Part shown: one piece after another, positions 1-11,825 of the stretch
Numbering within the stretch: the first letter of the stretch is position 1
Layout of the letters: each line of letters opens with the position of its first letter
Translations under genes and position numbers: made by a program
Assembly: GCA_030649895.1 (NCBI GenBank)
Contig: JAUSEX010000002.1
Coordinates: forward strand, 1 to 39,582
Reading direction: 5' to 3'
Length of the DNA stretch: 39,582 bases
From: Candidatus Omnitrophota bacterium
Lineage (GTDB): Bacteria; Omnitrophota; Gorgyraeia; Gorgyraeales; Gorgyraeaceae
Notes under the pieces: model-generated
What the model was told of the DNA's origin: nothing
What the model saw: only the letters and a program-made list of their open reading frames with translations
Databases searched by the model: none

Positions 1-452
1 GTCACATTGAATTCTCTGCCTGTATCTTTCTGCAATTTAGCAATAACTCTCTGTAATTCCAAAACCGAGTGCGTGCCAATAGCCAAAAGATCGATATCGC
101 TTGAAGAATCCATCTTGTTGCTTGCGTATGATCCGAATAGATAAGCTTCCTTAAGCCCTTTGATATTACCTATCATATCCTTAAGCCTTTTTTCTATGCC
201 ATGGGTCTTTAGAAAAATCTGGCGGTAATGCTCCAAAACAGGGTTATCTTTTGCAAGAAAAAAATACCTTTGTTTTCCGCGAAATTCGCTTTTAAAAAGG
301 CCTTCTTTTTCTAGTTCCTTGAGCTTAGTCTCTGTATTTTTGGGATCGAGCTCTAGAATCCTTGCCAGCTCATTAATATAGACTTGAGCCTCCGGATTAA
401 GGAAATAGTAATCCAATAATTTTATTGTCACTTTCGAACGTAAGGATATCAT
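1..452 (-). CDS. wHTH + nucleotidyltransferase (MNT-type) domain protein, C-terminus off window
   Basis: Reverse-strand translation MISLRSKVTIKLLDYYFLNPEAQVYINELARIL...LKEAYLFGSYASNKMDSSSDIDLLAIG... has a winged-helix N-terminus and the GSxxx...SDIDL nucleotidyltransferase motif. Open to the window edge, so absent from the ORF track. Confidence 0.8.
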   Translation of the reverse strand, partial: MISLRSKVTIKLLDYYFLNPEAQVYINELARILELDPKNTETKLKELEKEGLFKSEFRGKQRYFFLAKDNPVLEHYRQIFLKTHGIEKRLKDMIGNIKGLKEAYLFGSYASNKMDSSSDIDLLAIGTHSVLELQRVIAKLQKDTGREFNV

Positions 453-458
453 CTTTTC

Positions 459-503
459 ACCATGTTCATGGTAATAAATTACCATAACCGATTATTTTGT
501 CAA
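459..503 (-). promoter_or_regulatory. sigma70-like promoter overlapped by two palindromes
   Basis: Minus strand: -35 TTGACA (498-503), 16-bp spacer, -10 TAATTT (476-481). Palindromes ATGGTAATaaATTACCAT (468-485) and ACCATGttCATGGT (459-472) cover the -10 and likely start site. Confidence 0.6.
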
Positions 504-815
504 GCAAATTACGCAAGCTAAAAAGTCCACCGACAGCAGTTTTGAAATGTCAATTCTTTCCAATCAAAGTTAACATCTGTTAAGTAGATGTCAACTATAA
601 ATTTAGCTTCTAAAATTACGCTCTGCGTAACCTAACCCTGTCACTCCCAGCCATTTACCATCTTTATAATCCCTAAAATCATCACGCGGTGCTTACACCA
701 ACGGCCAGCCAAAATTACGAAGACATGCTTTCTTGTTTCCGCTTTTTATTGACATGGTTTTACGCTTGAATCATTCTCCGGGGAAAAACCGTGTAGTTGA
801 TCGCAATGCCTCAAG

Positions 816-1049
816 CTACATATTTGTTATGGCTTCCTGGATAAAAGGCAGGACACCTTGAGCTTCTTCCTTGGTCATTCTTCCGAGTTTTGCAAACCTG
901 AGGGCGCCTTCTGGATCCCTGTTTTCTCTTACTATCTGCAATTTCTTGGGGCCGTTATTATAAGAATGAATACTTACTGTGATTTTCCCGTCATCGTTTT
1001 CATGAGATTTAGAAAACACTTCTTTGTCGAGACTTGCATCGTACGGCAT
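816..1049 (-). CDS. small hypothetical protein (77 aa)
   Basis: ORF 16 bp downstream of the BaiN-like gene on the same strand; no recognised domain. Confidence 0.5.
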   Translation of the reverse strand: MPYDASLDKEVFSKSHENDDGKITVSIHSYNNGPKKLQIVRENRDPEGALRFAKLGRMTKEEAQGVLPFIQEAITNM

Positions 1050-1065
1050 ATCCCCTCCCCTTTTT

Positions 1066-2253
1066 TTATACTGTTAAGCCGGCTACAAAGCCTGACGCCC
1101 ATGCCCAGGCAAGATTATAACCGCCGCGTTCGCCATTTACATCCAGGATTTCTCCTGCGAAATAAACGCCTTTTTTTAATTTTGATTCTAACGTGCCTCT
1201 TTTTACCCCTTCAATATCTACCCCGCCGGCTGTAAACTCCGCTTCGTTCCAGCCTTTTGCGCCTATTATATCAAATCTTTTTCCTTTTAATACGCTTATT
1301 ATTTTTTCAACGCTTGCGCCTTTGAACAACTCCCCGAAAACAAGGCTAAACTTATTAGGCAATATGCCTATCGTCAAATCTTCCGGCGCGAAACCCTTCC
1401 GGATCCTTCTGGTGATTTCTTCTTTAAGCTCATCCTCAGTCATAAAAGGGATCATGTCAATTGAAACCTGAACGCCTTTCTTCACAAGCCTATTTATAGC
1501 TATTGAAATATCTCCGCTTATATCCAGTATAGCGGTTCCGGAAAGCCCGTATTTTGTAAAAAGAAGGTCTCCTTCCGCCTCTTTTTTCACCTTACTGTCT
1601 ATTATCGCTTTTGCGACGCATTGTATTTTCTGTCCTTGAAGCAGATGGCAGAATCTGTCTTTCGCTAAAAGCGGGACGGCGCTCGGGACAGGCTCTACGA
1701 TTTTATGGCTGAAAGACTTGGCTAAAACGTAACAACTCCCGTCAGAACCAAGGCTGGGATAGGCTTTTCCGCCTCCGGTGATTATAACATTATCGCATGA
1801 AACGCTTTTGCCGCTTTTGGATTTTACTGTAAATCCTTTGGCTTGGGCGCTGATATCATTTACTTCAAAATTAACTTCTACAGCCGCCTTTAAGTTTTTC
1901 AGTTCGCCTTCCAGGATCTTTAAAACGCTCGCGGCTTGATCCGTGACAGGAAAAACCCTGTTTCCGTCGGAGCGCAGCCTTAAACCCAGCCCGCTGAAAA
2001 AATTTTCTATTTTCTCCCTGTCAAACGCGGAAAATACGCTTCTTACGAGTTCCCGCGCCTCGGGATTATAATGCGTTTCGTTTAAATCCAGATTGGAGAT
2101 ATTGCACCTGCCTGCGCCTGAAATAAGTATTTTCTTCCCAAGCCGCGGCATCTTTTCACAGATAACAACATCTCTGCCGTTGCGCCTGGCGCTAATAGCG
2201 GCTACCAGGCCAGCTGCCCCTCCCCCTATTATTACAGTAGAATACTTTTGCAT
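1066..2253 (-). CDS. NAD(P)/FAD-dependent oxidoreductase, HI0933/BaiN family
   Basis: VIIGGGAAGLVAAISARRNGRDVVICEK Rossmann motif; LGKKILISGAGRCNISN and C-terminal GEILDVNGERGGYNLAWAWASG are typical of the family. Confidence 0.9.
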   Translation of the reverse strand: MQKYSTVIIGGGAAGLVAAISARRNGRDVVICEKMPRLGKKILISGAGRCNISNLDLNETHYNPEARELVRSVFSAFDREKIENFFSGLGLRLRSDGNRVFPVTDQAASVLKILEGELKNLKAAVEVNFEVNDISAQAKGFTVKSKSGKSVSCDNVIITGGGKAYPSLGSDGSCYVLAKSFSHKIVEPVPSAVPLLAKDRFCHLLQGQKIQCVAKAIIDSKVKKEAEGDLLFTKYGLSGTAILDISGDISIAINRLVKKGVQVSIDMIPFMTEDELKEEITRRIRKGFAPEDLTIGILPNKFSLVFGELFKGASVEKIISVLKGKRFDIIGAKGWNEAEFTAGGVDIEGVKRGTLESKLKKGVYFAGEILDVNGERGGYNLAWAWASGFVAGLTV

Positions 2254-3267
2254 TTATTTTTTTATTCTTTTTCTAATATCGTGCTCATCCTCTATCTCGC
2301 CTACTATTTCCTCCAGAAGGTCTTCCATGGTCACCAACCCCTGAATCTTGCCATACGGATCAACTATAATAGCCAGGTGCGCGTGGCCTTTCTGGAATTC
2401 CTTTAATAATTCTGCCACATTCTTGGACTCAGGCACAAAAATAGGCGGATATATTATATCCTGCAGTATTACAAGATCCCTGTTAACCGACAGATTCAGC
2501 AAATCTTTCATATTTATAACGCCGATTATGTTATCCGGATTATCTTTATAAACAGGGAGCCTGGAGTGGCCCGATTCAAGAACGTTATCAAGAATATCTT
2601 CTATATTTGCGCTTATATCAATCAAGACCATTCTATCTCTCGGTATCATTACATTCTTTACTACAGTATCGCTGAACTCAAATACGTTTGTGAGCATCTT
2701 GTATTTATCTTTATGGCGAGGGCTCTCCTCTTCGCCTATCCTGATAAGCGCCTTTATTTCGTCCTCCACTACAAGCGACGGCTTGCCTTTTGTCTTTCCG
2801 CCCAGAAGATTTACTATAAAATTTGTTATTACAGAAAGGGCTTTGACTGCCGGGGACAGTATAAATATCAAAACTTTTACCATCCTAACCAGATACAGCG
2901 ATATCCTTATGGGATTTCCGGCTGAAAGCGTCTTAGCCGCCACCTCTAAAACTATTATAAGAAACGACGCTATTAGCGTAGCCAGGATTATGCTTCTGGA
3001 ATTTTCTCCGATAAAAGAGATTACTATAACCGTAATAATAGACGCTATAAATGAATTTACCATATTATTAGCGACTACTATTGTTCCGAAAAATCTCTCC
3101 GGGGCCTCGAGTATTTTTAGTATCATCCTGGCGCTTTTAGACCCGTCAGCCGCAAGCCGCCTCAATTTTATAATGCTGGCCGCCACAATAGAGATCTCTG
3201 ACGCAGCAGTAAGCGCGCCTATCAGAAGCAAAACTATCAACAGTAAAAGTTCTATGGCTGTTTTCAT
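2254..3267 (-). CDS. hemolysin family / CNNM transmembrane domain and CBS-pair protein
   Basis: N-terminal DUF21-like TM region (ALTAASEISIVAAS), then CBS motifs (VMIPRDRMVLID...GHSRLPVYKDNPDNIIGVI; GLVTMEDLLEEIVGEIEDEHD). Confidence 0.88.
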   Translation of the reverse strand: MKTAIELLLLIVLLLIGALTAASEISIVAASIIKLRRLAADGSKSARMILKILEAPERFFGTIVVANNMVNSFIASIITVIVISFIGENSRSIILATLIASFLIIVLEVAAKTLSAGNPIRISLYLVRMVKVLIFILSPAVKALSVITNFIVNLLGGKTKGKPSLVVEDEIKALIRIGEEESPRHKDKYKMLTNVFEFSDTVVKNVMIPRDRMVLIDISANIEDILDNVLESGHSRLPVYKDNPDNIIGVINMKDLLNLSVNRDLVILQDIIYPPIFVPESKNVAELLKEFQKGHAHLAIIVDPYGKIQGLVTMEDLLEEIVGEIEDEHDIRKRIKK

Positions 3268-3920
3268 TTTGTCATAAAGTTTACCATATCATCCGCCAAC
3301 GGCAAATCAAAGTGCATTTTTATCCCGGTAACAGGATGTATGAATTCAAGCGCCTTTGCGTGCAGGGCCGTCCTTTTAAACCTCAACTTGAAGTCTTTCC
3401 TGAAAGCGTAAACGCTCTCTCCCACCAGCGGATGCCCAAGCCCCTTAAAGTGTATCCTGATTTGATTTGTCCTGCCAGTAAAAGGCTCCACCTCTAATAT
3501 CGTAAAATCCTTTCTTCTTTCAATAACCCTGTATTTAGTAATCATCAACTCGGTTTTTCTTCTCTTCTTGTTATACACATTGCCGCTAAGGGTGTCTGAA
3601 TTTTTCCGCACAACACCGTGGACAAACGCAATATATGTCTTTTTAACCAGGTGTTTTTTAAACTGCTCCATCATGGCCTGCTGGACAGGCTTGGATTTAG
3701 CGTAAATAATCAGGCCGGACGTCTCCCTGTCAATCCTGTGACATGGATAGGCATTGGCAGAAGCGCCGCGCCTATCCATCTCCTGATTCAATAAATCCGT
3801 AAGCGTATTTGTTTCTCCTTTTGGGGTAGGCACTACCAATACTCCGGAAGGCTTATTGATTATAAAAATATGATCATCTTCGTAAACTATAGAAAATCTT
3901 TTCTTACTGTCTGGGTTCAT
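3264..3920 (-). CDS. RluA-family pseudouridine synthase
   Basis: HRIDRETSGLIIYAKS catalytic motif; GRTNQIRIHFKGLGHPLVGE. Confidence 0.9.
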   Translation of the reverse strand: MNPDSKKRFSIVYEDDHIFIINKPSGVLVVPTPKGETNTLTDLLNQEMDRRGASANAYPCHRIDRETSGLIIYAKSKPVQQAMMEQFKKHLVKKTYIAFVHGVVRKNSDTLSGNVYNKKRRKTELMITKYRVIERRKDFTILEVEPFTGRTNQIRIHFKGLGHPLVGESVYAFRKDFKLRFKRTALHAKALEFIHPVTGIKMHFDLPLADDMVNFMTK

Positions 3921-4300
3921 TTAACAAGATATTCTTTTAGCTTCTCCCAGGTCTTTGGGCCAACCTTGCCATCTGGGGTTAAACCATTCTGGGACTGAAA
4001 AGATTTTATGGCTTTCTGCGTCCCGGACCCGGAGATGCCGTCAATCTTACCTTCATAAAGATCGGCATTCTTAAGGGCCTGCTGTATATCCTGAACGCTG
4101 GGCTTTTCAACCACTGTTGTCTGGCTGGTTACAGATTCTACAGAAACGCTTTTTCCTTGCGCAAAATTTTCTGCCATCGGCGCCGCAGTTTGTTCTGTAG
4201 CAGGTTCCATGGAGACACCTTCATCTTCCGCCTTCTTGAGGCAGCCTGCCAGCGAAAACGACGCGACTAACATAAAAATCACGATCAAACGTATAGCCAT
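3917..4300 (-). CDS. peptidoglycan-binding-domain lipoprotein
   Basis: Signal with lipobox (FSLAGC); C-terminal PG_binding_1-like repeat (DIQQALKNADLYEGKIDGISGSGTQKAIKSFQSQNGLTPDGKVGPKTWEKL). Confidence 0.85.
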   Translation of the reverse strand: MAIRLIVIFMLVASFSLAGCLKKAEDEGVSMEPATEQTAAPMAENFAQGKSVSVESVTSQTTVVEKPSVQDIQQALKNADLYEGKIDGISGSGTQKAIKSFQSQNGLTPDGKVGPKTWEKLKEYLVK

Positions 4301-4323
4301 TCTACTCCCCCTTTCATTTATAC

Positions 4324-4704
4324 CTATTTAAGATAGGCTGATAATTTCTCAACTATTTTATCGCAATAATATTTTAAAAACCTGGCCTCGTCTTTTATAG
4401 GCATGCTCATAATCTTTACGCCGTTAATATGTTTTTTCTCCTTATTCAATGCCGCATCCACTATCCATCTTATCTCAACCACCATTGATATAGGCGGATT
4501 GCAGTCTTCAAGATCTACCTCAAGCTGCGTATATATCCCTGGTTTTAACTGCTCTGCGGTTTCAAAACACAGGCCCTCTGCGGATATATTATGCGTCCTT
4601 GTAAACTGAAATATCTGATCGTAATCCAGGACCTTATATTTAGCGTTAAGTTTCAACTTAATCCTGGGGTACTTTCTTCTTTCTTTAAAAATATCGTCTA
4701 TCAT
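4324..4704 (-). CDS. PilZ domain protein
   Basis: ERRKYPRIKLKLNAKYKV...NISAEGLCFET matches the RxxxR...(D/N)xSxxG PilZ pattern. Confidence 0.8.
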   Translation of the reverse strand: MIDDIFKERRKYPRIKLKLNAKYKVLDYDQIFQFTRTHNISAEGLCFETAEQLKPGIYTQLEVDLEDCNPPISMVVEIRWIVDAALNKEKKHINGVKIMSMPIKDEARFLKYYCDKIVEKLSAYLK

Positions 4705-5450
4705 AGCACCTCCATTATCAGTTTTTTTGCCTCATTCGGGGTTGCGAACAAAAATTTAAACCTGTGTTCAAATATTTTTAATTCTTTTAAACATTTATCT
4801 ATATTAGCAACCGCTTCTGCGTTATCCATGTCAAAAGAAAGAACGGAAACGAAACTCACAAGGGCTTCTTTAAATTTTCTTTTACGATAGAGTATCTCGC
4901 CCATTTTAAGATACGTATCCCTATTTAGAAAAGGCCTGTTGCACTGCATATCCGTCACCTTACTGAAAAACTCATACGCCCTGTCAAGATTCCCATCTTG
5001 AAAACATACATCGGCTATCTTGAAATAGCGCATGGCTAATTCATACTGGTCAATATACTTCCTCTCATCAGCGCTAAGGCCCTGTATAAATTCTACAAAT
5101 TCCCTTGCCCCCTGCTCCGTGCTCAATCTGTCGCCTGAGGCCTTAAGGTTAAATATATTATTCACATATTCCTCTATGACAAAATCCACTCTCTCTATGA
5201 TATCCCTGAGATAATATTTCGGATTAAGTTTGAGGGCGTTCCTATAGTTTTCGATAGCCTGCTTGAAAAACTCCCAGGCCTTTTCGTAATTTTTCCAATA
5301 GGCCTCGCGCCGCGCTTTATTGTGACATTCGATAGCCATTTCCAGGGTAGGCTTTATCTCAGAGCGTTCCTTGTTCCATTCTTCAATATTTTTTAGCTTT
5401 TCTTCCGTATTGTCTGTGTCATTAGGCTCCATATTTGAATAATATAGCAT
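4701..5450 (-). CDS. TPR-repeat protein
   Basis: Repeated helical TPR-like segments; overlaps the PilZ ORF by 4 nt. Confidence 0.7.
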   Translation of the reverse strand: MLYYSNMEPNDTDNTEEKLKNIEEWNKERSEIKPTLEMAIECHNKARREAYWKNYEKAWEFFKQAIENYRNALKLNPKYYLRDIIERVDFVIEEYVNNIFNLKASGDRLSTEQGAREFVEFIQGLSADERKYIDQYELAMRYFKIADVCFQDGNLDRAYEFFSKVTDMQCNRPFLNRDTYLKMGEILYRKRKFKEALVSFVSVLSFDMDNAEAVANIDKCLKELKIFEHRFKFLFATPNEAKKLIMEVL

Positions 5451-5621
5451 AAAAAGACAATAATGTTAAGAAATTTATAGTAACTATATAATACTTTTAA
5501 TATCACATTACACTTTGCGCCACCCAGGCCAAGGCTTATGAACGTAACGTAGCTTTTCAAATAGTACAATTTATAGTAATTATACCTTTATTTTATTCTT
5601 TCATTATGCTATATTTATCAT

Positions 5622-6338
5622 ATGTTAGGTGTAATAATAAACTTGCTTTACCCTGCTTTGTGCAGAGCCTGTTCTAAAAAAATAAACGAGTTTGACCGCA
5701 ATATCTGCGCTGATTGCGCTAAAAAGATAAAGGAAAGGCTGCCTCCTTTCTGCTTAAGATGCGGCAGGCAGTTTAAAGGAGAATCTGAATTAAAAGCTAT
5801 ATGCGCGGATTGTAAAGACGAAACGCCGTATTTTGACCAGGCATGGTCAGCCTGCCATTACGAAGGCGCGTTAAAAAGCCTGATCCATGATTTCAAATAT
5901 AAAAAAATCACCGCACTTTCAAAAGACTTCGCGGATTTGATAATCAATTTCATGAAAAAATACGATATCGGAAAAGACAGCCGGATTATACTATCTGTCC
6001 CAATGCATCCGGGCAGGTTATTCAGAAGAGAGGTTAATCACGCTGATATCCTGGCCAGGGCGATAGGAAAAGACCTGGGCATCTCATATTCAGGGAATGC
6101 CCTTAAAAAGATAAAGGACACCCCGCCTCAAAGCAAGCTCAAGAGAGAGGCCAGGATGAAAAACCTGCGCTCAAGCTTCTCTTTAAAAAACAGCCGGATT
6201 TTCAGGGGTAAGGATATATTGCTCGTAGATGACCTTTTTACAACCGGGTCTACTGTAAACGAATGCTCAAGGCTTCTTAAAGATTCAGGCGCAGGCCGCA
6301 TAGATGTAATCACCCTGGCGCGGGGAGATAACGCATAA
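5622..6338 (+). CDS. comF: ComF family protein / phosphoribosyltransferase-like
   Basis: Cys-rich N-terminus (CRACSKKINEFDRNICADC...CLRCGRQF) and PRPP-binding motif DILLVDDLFTTGSTVNEC. Confidence 0.88.
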   Translation: MLGVIINLLYPALCRACSKKINEFDRNICADCAKKIKERLPPFCLRCGRQFKGESELKAICADCKDETPYFDQAWSACHYEGALKSLIHDFKYKKITALSKDFADLIINFMKKYDIGKDSRIILSVPMHPGRLFRREVNHADILARAIGKDLGISYSGNALKKIKDTPPQSKLKREARMKNLRSSFSLKNSRIFRGKDILLVDDLFTTGSTVNECSRLLKDSGAGRIDVITLARGDNA

Positions 6339-7435
6339 TGAAGATACTACGCAAATATATAATAAAAGAAATTATTACCATGTTTTTATTTTCTTTAATA
6401 ATATTCACTTTTACTTTAGTGGTGGGCAACATCATAAAGCTCGCGGAACTTGTAATAAATAAAGGCGTGGACATAGGGCTCGTGGGGAAACTCTTTATCT
6501 ACCTGATACCATTTCTATTAAGCTACACCATACCAATGTCCATATTGACCTCTACGCTGCTGGTATTCGGCAGGCTTTCAGGAGACAATGAATTCGTGGC
6601 TATGCGCGCAAGCGGCATTAATATTTACCACCTCAGCTTTCCTCTCCTAGTAGTAGGGCTTTTGCTGAGCCTCTTTTCAGTAGTATTAAATAATGAGGTA
6701 ATACCGAAAATGCACTTTGCCTCGAGGAAGATTATAAAAAGCATAGGGGTAAAAACGCCTGCCGCATACCTCGAGCCCGGCACATTTATAAAAAGCTTCA
6801 AAGGTTACATAATATTTATACACGAGATAGATAAAAATAAGCTCAAAGGCGTGCGCATATACCAGCCGCAGGACGAGAGGTCCACGAGAACCATAATAGC
6901 CGAAAGAGGCGAATTTATAACACTTGAAAATCAGAATGCAGTTAAATTAAAACTTATAAACGGCACAAGCGACGAGCCAAATCCTAAAAATCCCGTAAAT
7001 TTCTATAAATTAAATTTTAAGACATACTTTCTAACCCTAAATGTAGACGAATCAATGGCGCACAGCGACTACATAGAGAAAAAACCCAAGGAAATGAATT
7101 TTCAGGAAATAAAAAACGAGATCAGGCGCCTCGGAAAATACCACGTTGACACGCCCTCGCTTATTACGGAATTTCACAGAAAAATTTCCATATCGTTCGC
7201 GAGCATGGTATTTATATTCATTGGAATACCTCTCGGCATCTTCACCAGGCGCGGAGAAAAAAGTGTGCAATTCGCCATAGCGCTCGGTATAATCGTGCTA
7301 TACTATTTATTAATGGCTGCGAGCATAGCGCTGTCCCTGAAAGGGATATGTAATCCGGCGTACTGGATGTATCTGCCGAATATAATAATCGGCGCCGCAA
7401 GCATCTTCTTATTGCACAGAACCATCGAAACCTGA
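6338..7435 (+). CDS. lptF: LptF/LptG family LPS export permease
   Basis: YjgP/YjgQ-like topology (TM N- and C-terminal thirds, periplasmic middle); paired with a homologue. Confidence 0.85.
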   Translation: MKILRKYIIKEIITMFLFSLIIFTFTLVVGNIIKLAELVINKGVDIGLVGKLFIYLIPFLLSYTIPMSILTSTLLVFGRLSGDNEFVAMRASGINIYHLSFPLLVVGLLLSLFSVVLNNEVIPKMHFASRKIIKSIGVKTPAAYLEPGTFIKSFKGYIIFIHEIDKNKLKGVRIYQPQDERSTRTIIAERGEFITLENQNAVKLKLINGTSDEPNPKNPVNFYKLNFKTYFLTLNVDESMAHSDYIEKKPKEMNFQEIKNEIRRLGKYHVDTPSLITEFHRKISISFASMVFIFIGIPLGIFTRRGEKSVQFAIALGIIVLYYLLMAASIALSLKGICNPAYWMYLPNIIIGAASIFLLHRTIET

Positions 7436-7436
7436 C

Positions 7437-8531
7437 ATGAAAATACTTGATAAATACATTACTAAATACTTTATACTTCCTTTTTTATATTGCCTGCTGG
7501 TATTTATCGTGCTTTATGTTATTATAGACCTCTTTGGCCGCCTGGATGAAATCCTGAAACAAAACATCCATATCCCAGTCCTCCTGGAATACTACGCATC
7601 GATGATACCTCTGATCATCCTGCAGACCGCTCCAGTGGCAAGCCTCATCTCCGTCATATACGTACTGGGGGCTCTGAATAAATACGGAGAGATAACAGCC
7701 ATGCGCGCGGCAGGCATAAGCATATACAGGATACTGATGCCTTTTGTATATATCGGCCTTGCCATAACCATACTGGTGTTCGCGTTATCGGAAAAAATTC
7801 TCCCGCAAAGCATGCGAAAATCAGAATCCATAAAAGAAAATTACATAGATAACGCCGGCGCAAATAAGGCCTTTAACAAAAAATCTATATTCAACATAGC
7901 GCTTTACGGCAAAAATAACCGCCTTATATTCATAGATAATTTTAACCCGACTTCCAATACCGCTACAGGTATTACCATACTGGAGCAGGACAAAGAAGAT
8001 AACGTGGCGATGAAAATAAACGCGCATGAGGCGAGATGGGTAGGCGAAAAATGGTTTTTTTCAGATATCCTTATGTATAGATTAGACGACAAAGGGATGG
8101 TTGTGGGCTTGCCTGAATTCTTTCAAGAAAAGATCCTTAGTATGGAAAAACCTAAAGATCTGATATCCAAGGGCACAAATTACGAATACATGAGCTTTCT
8201 GGACCTGCGTAATTATATAAAAAATTTCTCTAAAACTTCGCCAAAACTCATAACCAGGCTTAACGTAGACCTGCATCAAAAAATAAGCCTTCCTTTTGCA
8301 AGCCTTGTGGTGATATTAATAGGAGCTGGTTTTGCATTAAAAACAAGGCAAAGGGGAAAAACTACCGCCTTGTTCGGAATAGGTATGAGTATTGTAATAG
8401 GATTTATTTATTACGCCTTTATGGCAAGCTGTATCGCCCTAGGTAAAAGCGGTGCACTCCCGGCATTTCTCTCAGCCCACCTGGCAAACATAACATTTGG
8501 ATTGATCGGAACGATATTGATAAGAAATTAG
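7437..8531 (+). CDS. lptG: LptF/LptG family LPS export permease
   Basis: Same family as preceding ORF; MKILDKYITKYFILPFLYC start; C-terminal LPFASLVVILIGAGFAL. Confidence 0.85.
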   Translation: MKILDKYITKYFILPFLYCLLVFIVLYVIIDLFGRLDEILKQNIHIPVLLEYYASMIPLIILQTAPVASLISVIYVLGALNKYGEITAMRAAGISIYRILMPFVYIGLAITILVFALSEKILPQSMRKSESIKENYIDNAGANKAFNKKSIFNIALYGKNNRLIFIDNFNPTSNTATGITILEQDKEDNVAMKINAHEARWVGEKWFFSDILMYRLDDKGMVVGLPEFFQEKILSMEKPKDLISKGTNYEYMSFLDLRNYIKNFSKTSPKLITRLNVDLHQKISLPFASLVVILIGAGFALKTRQRGKTTALFGIGMSIVIGFIYYAFMASCIALGKSGALPAFLSAHLANITFGLIGTILIRN

Positions 8532-8551
8532 CTAATTACCACATCCACCTG

Positions 8552-10973
<2,422 letters not shown>

Positions 10974-10975
10974 TT

Positions 10976-11719
10976 TTACTCCTTTCTGAATTCTTTATCG
11001 GCCTCTTCCAATGATTTCTTATCGCCGATATCAAACCACTTTTTATCTTTAAAGATGTAACCGAACATCGGTTCTCTTTTGTAAAGCCATTCAAGAAAAT
11101 AGCCGGGCGCGTCTTTAACGTTATCCATTCCCAGGTAGCTCTTCATTATACCTAATTTTTCTTTCGGGAAGAAATATAGGCACATCGCTGCTAGAGTAGA
11201 AAGTGGATTAGCCGGCTTTTCCTTAAAATCAATTATCTTATCATTTCGATCAACGGATACTATACCGTATTTAGCGGAAAGGGTCAAGTCTTTTATGTCG
11301 TAAAGGCCTATTGTAACAGAAGGCCTTTTTGCCGCGCAAAATTTTATAAAAATGGAGAGATCCGCCTTAAAAAGATTATCTCCCGCCAATACCAGCAGGT
11401 CATCTTTTATGTTTTCTTTCTCTATGACAAACGCTATGTCTCCGGTGGCGCCAAGTCTTGTCTCGTTGGAAGTCGTGCCGTCGTCTATAACTGTTATTTT
11501 CTTCGAGCTCTTAAAATTTTTCTTCCATTCTTCAAAATTCTGAAAAAATTTTTCGTTTGTTACGATAAATACCTCGTCTACTTCTTTTAAAGGCTCGATG
11601 AGGTCAAATATATACCCCATAACAGTTTTACCTGCCACGGGAAGAAGCGGCTTCGGAGTATTTAATGTTAACGGATACAACCTTGTGGCGTATCCTGCGG
11701 CTAATAGCAATACTTTCAT
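10976..11719 (-). CDS. NDP-sugar / glucose-1-phosphate nucleotidyltransferase
   Basis: [31 protein letters not shown]. The ORF track start at 11740 (MSREVKN) extends into a hairpin-rich intergenic repeat; Met at 11719 is preferred. Confidence 0.85.
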   Translation of the reverse strand: MKVLLLAAGYATRLYPLTLNTPKPLLPVAGKTVMGYIFDLIEPLKEVDEVFIVTNEKFFQNFEEWKKNFKSSKKITVIDDGTTSNETRLGATGDIAFVIEKENIKDDLLVLAGDNLFKADLSIFIKFCAAKRPSVTIGLYDIKDLTLSAKYGIVSVDRNDKIIDFKEKPANPLSTLAAMCLYFFPKEKLGIMKSYLGMDNVKDAPGYFLEWLYKREPMFGYIFKDKKWFDIGDKKSLEEADKEFRKE

Positions 11720-11825
11720 ATTTTTTACTTCTCGGCTCACTTCTCTCGCTCGAGGAATATCCTTCGACGAATTTAGGACATACTGTTCAAGCGAAGCGCC
11801 GAAGGCGCTGAGTCGAGAGCTATTG

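Noticed and set aside
1193-3497. Antisense + strand ORFs 1193-1471, 2093-2344, 2566-2925, 2690-3277, 3312-3497
   Set aside because: Opposite strand of clear BaiN, CBS and RluA genes; no independent coding evidence.
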